Assembly: GCF_017873605.1 (NCBI RefSeq)
Contig: NZ_JAGGKI010000026.1
Coordinates: 1-63,702 of the forward strand
From: Paenibacillus lactis
GTDB lineage: Bacteria; Bacillota; Bacilli; Paenibacillales; Paenibacillaceae
Direction of reading: 5' to 3'
DNA length: 63,702 bases
Positions 61,593 through 63,702 of this stretch are shown piece by piece (positions within the stretch are counted from its first letter, which is position 1; the number at the start of each line of letters is the position of its first letter). Made by a program: the position numbers and the translations under genes. Below the pieces are notes generated by a model. The model saw only the letters and a list, made by a program, of their open reading frames with translations. It ran no database searches and had not been told where the DNA came from.

Positions 61593-63110
61593 ATGACGGA
61601 AGAAATCAATAACCAGGAACAGGAACAGGAGCAGGAGCTAAGTGAGCTTCTGCAGATTCGACGCAATAAATTGGACGAGCTTCGGAAGCTTGGCATCGAC
61701 CCGTTCGGGGGAAAATACGAAAGAGAGCATCATGCCGGCGATATCGTGAAGGCGTATGACGCGCTTTCCAAGGAAGAGCTCGATGAGAAGCAGGTGGAAG
61801 TGAATCTGGCCGGCCGGATTATGGCCAAGCGCGGCATGGGTAAGGCTTCTTTCGCCCATATCCAGGATTTGAGCGGCCGAATTCAGATCTATGTTCGTCA
61901 GGATACGGTTGCCGAGGCCCAGTACGAAGCGTTCAGCATTCTCGATCTTGGGGACATCATCGGCGTGAAGGGTGTTCTCTTTAAGACGAAGACCGGTGAG
62001 TTAACCGTGAAAGTGATGGAGATTGAGGTTCTTTCAAAATCACTGTATCCGCTCCCTGAGAAGTTCCATGGTTTGAAGGATGTGGAACTTCGTTACCGTC
62101 AGCGTTACGTCGACCTGATCATCAATCCGGACGTTCAGAAGACCTTCATTACCCGTTCCCGCATAATTCAGTCGATGCGCCGTTACCTCGATTCGTTAGG
62201 ATATCTTGAGGTGGAGACGCCGACCCTGCATTCGATCGCGGGGGGAGCTGCCGCCCGTCCGTTTATTACGCATCATAATGCGCTCGATATGGAGCTGTAC
62301 ATGCGTATTGCGATTGAGCTTCATCTTAAGCGTCTGATTGTGGGCGGATTGGAGAAAGTATACGAGATCGGCCGCGTGTACCGGAATGAAGGGATCTCGA
62401 CCCGTCATAATCCGGAGTTCACCATGATTGAGCTGTATGAAGCATATGCCGATTACAAGGATATTATGGCTCTGACCGAAAACATGATCGCTCACATTGC
62501 CCAGGAAGTACTGGGCACGCAGGTCATCAATTATCAAGGGCATGAAGTCAACTTAAAGCCGCAATGGCGCCGCGTATCCATGGTGGATGCGGTTAAGGAA
62601 GTTGTCGGGGTTGATTTTGGTGTTCAGATGACGAACGAGGAAGCCCACCGCCTGGCAAAAGAACATAAAGTGCCGGTTGAGCCGCATATGACCTTTGGCC
62701 ATATTCTGAATGCGTTCTTCGAGCAGTTCGTCGAGGAGACGTTGATTCAACCGACCTTCGTTACCGGTCATCCGGTTGAAATTTCGCCGCTGGCGAAAAA
62801 GAATGATGCCGATCCGCGCTTTACGGACCGCTTCGAGCTGTTTATCGTAGCCCGCGAGCATGCCAATGCATTCTCCGAGCTGAATGATCCGATCGATCAG
62901 CGCCAGCGCTTTGAAGCGCAGCTGAAAGAGAAGGAGCAGGGGAACGATGAAGCGCACGAGATGGATGAGGATTTCCTGCGTGCACTGGAGTATGGCATGC
63001 CGCCGACAGGCGGACTCGGCATCGGTATCGATCGTTTGATCATGCTGCTGACCGATTCACCGTCCATCCGCGATGTACTGCTCTTCCCGCATATGCGTAA
63101 TCGTGAGTAG
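61593..63110 (+). CDS. lysS: Lysyl-tRNA synthetase, class II
   Basis: A 505-aa class II synthetase. An OB-fold anticodon-binding domain (about residues 60-180) is followed by the catalytic core: motif 2 in RVYRNEGISTRHNPEFTMIE (near 260-280) and motif 3 in GLGIGIDRLIMLLTD (near 478-492). The first 20 residues are Glu/Gln-rich (NQEQEQEQE), a small extension. lysS followed by an rRNA operon repeats the B. subtilis lysS-rrnJ order. Confidence 0.97.
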   Translation: MTEEINNQEQEQEQELSELLQIRRNKLDELRKLGIDPFGGKYEREHHAGDIVKAYDALSKEELDEKQVEVNLAGRIMAKRGMGKASFAHIQDLSGRIQIYVRQDTVAEAQYEAFSILDLGDIIGVKGVLFKTKTGELTVKVMEIEVLSKSLYPLPEKFHGLKDVELRYRQRYVDLIINPDVQKTFITRSRIIQSMRRYLDSLGYLEVETPTLHSIAGGAAARPFITHHNALDMELYMRIAIELHLKRLIVGGLEKVYEIGRVYRNEGISTRHNPEFTMIELYEAYADYKDIMALTENMIAHIAQEVLGTQVINYQGHEVNLKPQWRRVSMVDAVKEVVGVDFGVQMTNEEAHRLAKEHKVPVEPHMTFGHILNAFFEQFVEETLIQPTFVTGHPVEISPLAKKNDADPRFTDRFELFIVAREHANAFSELNDPIDQRQRFEAQLKEKEQGNDEAHEMDEDFLRALEYGMPPTGGLGIGIDRLIMLLTDSPSIRDVLLFPHMRNRE

Positions 63111-63142
63111 TACGAAGACGTTCTTACAATGAGATTTCTGAG

Positions 63143-63172
63143 ACAGTCAGCTTGATAGCTGGCTGTTTTTTT
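63143..63172 (+). terminator. Intrinsic terminator after lysS
   Basis: CAGTCAGCT (63144-63152), loop TGAT, AGCTGGCTG (63157-63165) with one T-G pair, then seven T residues. Confidence 0.92.
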
Positions 63173-63426
63173 ATGACTTCTTTCCATTGTTCCTTGTTTA
63201 TGTGGCTGTATCATTAAACGAAGGTAGTCTCCTTCATGCATTTAAGTAGAATCTTTCCGCAAAATGGATCGAGCAATAGGAGAGGCGTGAAGCTCGTACG
63301 GAGAGGAACCTGCAATCGTTAATCGGTTAGGGACGGATATACGGCGGCGGCCTATGGATGATTTAATGATCATTCATTACAAATGACGAGGATGATTTTA
63401 CCACAAGGTAATATTGTAATTAAGGG

Positions 63427-63455
63427 TTGCACAATTCTAAATCCCATGGTATATT
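63427..63455 (+). promoter_or_regulatory. rrn operon promoter P1
   Basis: TTGCAC (63427-63432), 17-nt spacer, TATATT (63450-63455), 117 bp upstream of P2. The stretch 63173-63426 holds no gene I can support. Confidence 0.78.
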
Positions 63456-63543
63456 ATATTTCCGGCCAAGAAAACAGCCGGTAAGCACACCGGATTGAAC
63501 AAGCTAAAGAGAATGGATTGAAAAAAGAAATTCAAAAAAAAGC

Positions 63544-63572
63544 TTGCATTAATCGAAAGAGTGTGATAAGAT
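63544..63572 (+). promoter_or_regulatory. rrn operon promoter P2
   Basis: TTGCAT (63544-63549), 17-nt spacer, TAAGAT (63567-63572). A G at 63579 is a suitable +1; starting with GTP is a feature of growth-controlled rrn promoters in B. subtilis. Confidence 0.88.
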
Positions 63573-63617
63573 ATAAAAGTTGCTAGCGAGAGAGACTGCT
63601 GGTAACGAACGAAAAGG

Positions 63618-63632
63618 TTGATCTTTGAAAAC
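63618..63632 (+). promoter_or_regulatory. boxA-like antitermination signal in the rrn leader
   Basis: TTGATCTTTGAAAACT-like sequence at 63618-63632, followed by GAACAACGAGTGAGT, matches the conserved Bacillales rRNA leader bound by Nus factors. The 16S gene itself begins beyond the window. Confidence 0.8.
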
Positions 63633-63702
63633 TGAACAACGAGTGAGTAAAAACGAACCGCTTCGGCGGGGAGTTACAATAGAGAATTGAACAAATTCTC
63701 GT

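Overview
This window looks like a chromosomal segment from a spore-forming, Paenibacillus-like Firmicute of moderate-to-high GC. The evidence is gene order: from the 3' end of a 5S rRNA to the promoters of another rRNA operon, it follows the Bacillus subtilis region from rrnA/csfB to lysS/rrnJ almost gene by gene. Nearly every gene lies on the + strand. The only supported minus-strand genes are a small membrane protein, abrB and a 66-aa hypothetical. No phage, insertion sequence, CRISPR array, defence system or tRNA gene was seen. All calls come from reading the sequence; no database search was possible.

Layout. (1) 1-2036: 5S rRNA end, a small lipoprotein-like gene, a minus-strand membrane protein and the sigma-G inhibitor gin. 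(2) 2.1-10.2 kb: PLP decarboxylase, tmk, the cyclic-di-AMP receptor darA, yaaR, holB, ricT, yabA, a methyltransferase and rsmI. (3) 10.3-21.4 kb: abrB with a Spo0A-box-bearing control region, an HD-domain phosphohydrolase in the position metS occupies in B. subtilis, tatD, a cyclic-di-AMP (ydaO) riboswitch before a 3D-domain wall protein (yabE), rnmV, rsmA, yabG, veg behind two consensus promoters, an alpha/beta SASP, ispE, purR and spoVG. (4) 21.5-36.7 kb: glmU, prs, a small antisense gene, pth, fin, mfd, a PrsA-like lipoprotein foldase, spoVT, a SpoVB/YabM flippase, mazG, HU, rqcP, yabP, yabQ and divIC. (5) 36.8-46.3 kb: S1-domain yabR, spoIIE, a vWA protein plus Ser/Thr kinase pair, tilS, hprT and ftsH. 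(6) 46.4-63.7 kb: nadABC, coaX, hslO, a PpiC foldase, cysK, the folate operon pabB-pabA-pabC-folP-folB-folK with a small HTH gene, dusB, greA, lysS, and tandem rrn promoters with a boxA-like leader.

How it fits together. The segment mixes housekeeping functions (nucleotide, NAD, CoA and folate synthesis, translation, repair) with sporulation genes (gin, fin, yabG, sspF, spoVG, spoVT, yabP, yabQ, spoIIE). Regulatory signals match these roles: a sigma-H type promoter at spoVG, Spo0A boxes at abrB, and at spoIIE a sigma-A promoter whose 21-bp spacing is typical of Spo0A activation. Cyclic-di-AMP appears twice, as a protein receptor (DarA) and as an RNA sensor.

Compared with B. subtilis the block lacks xpaC/yaaN, yazA, metS, ridA and ctc, and gains the HD protein, a prsA-like gene, HU, nadABC and greA. 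I found no convincing new multi-gene system. The least explained signals are a structured RNA candidate in front of the HU gene, a 16-bp palindrome in the nadA promoter region, tandem Spo0A boxes before the HD gene, a mini-ORF with a full Shine-Dalgarno between the riboswitch and yabE, a small antisense gene beside pth, and several unexplained long hairpins.
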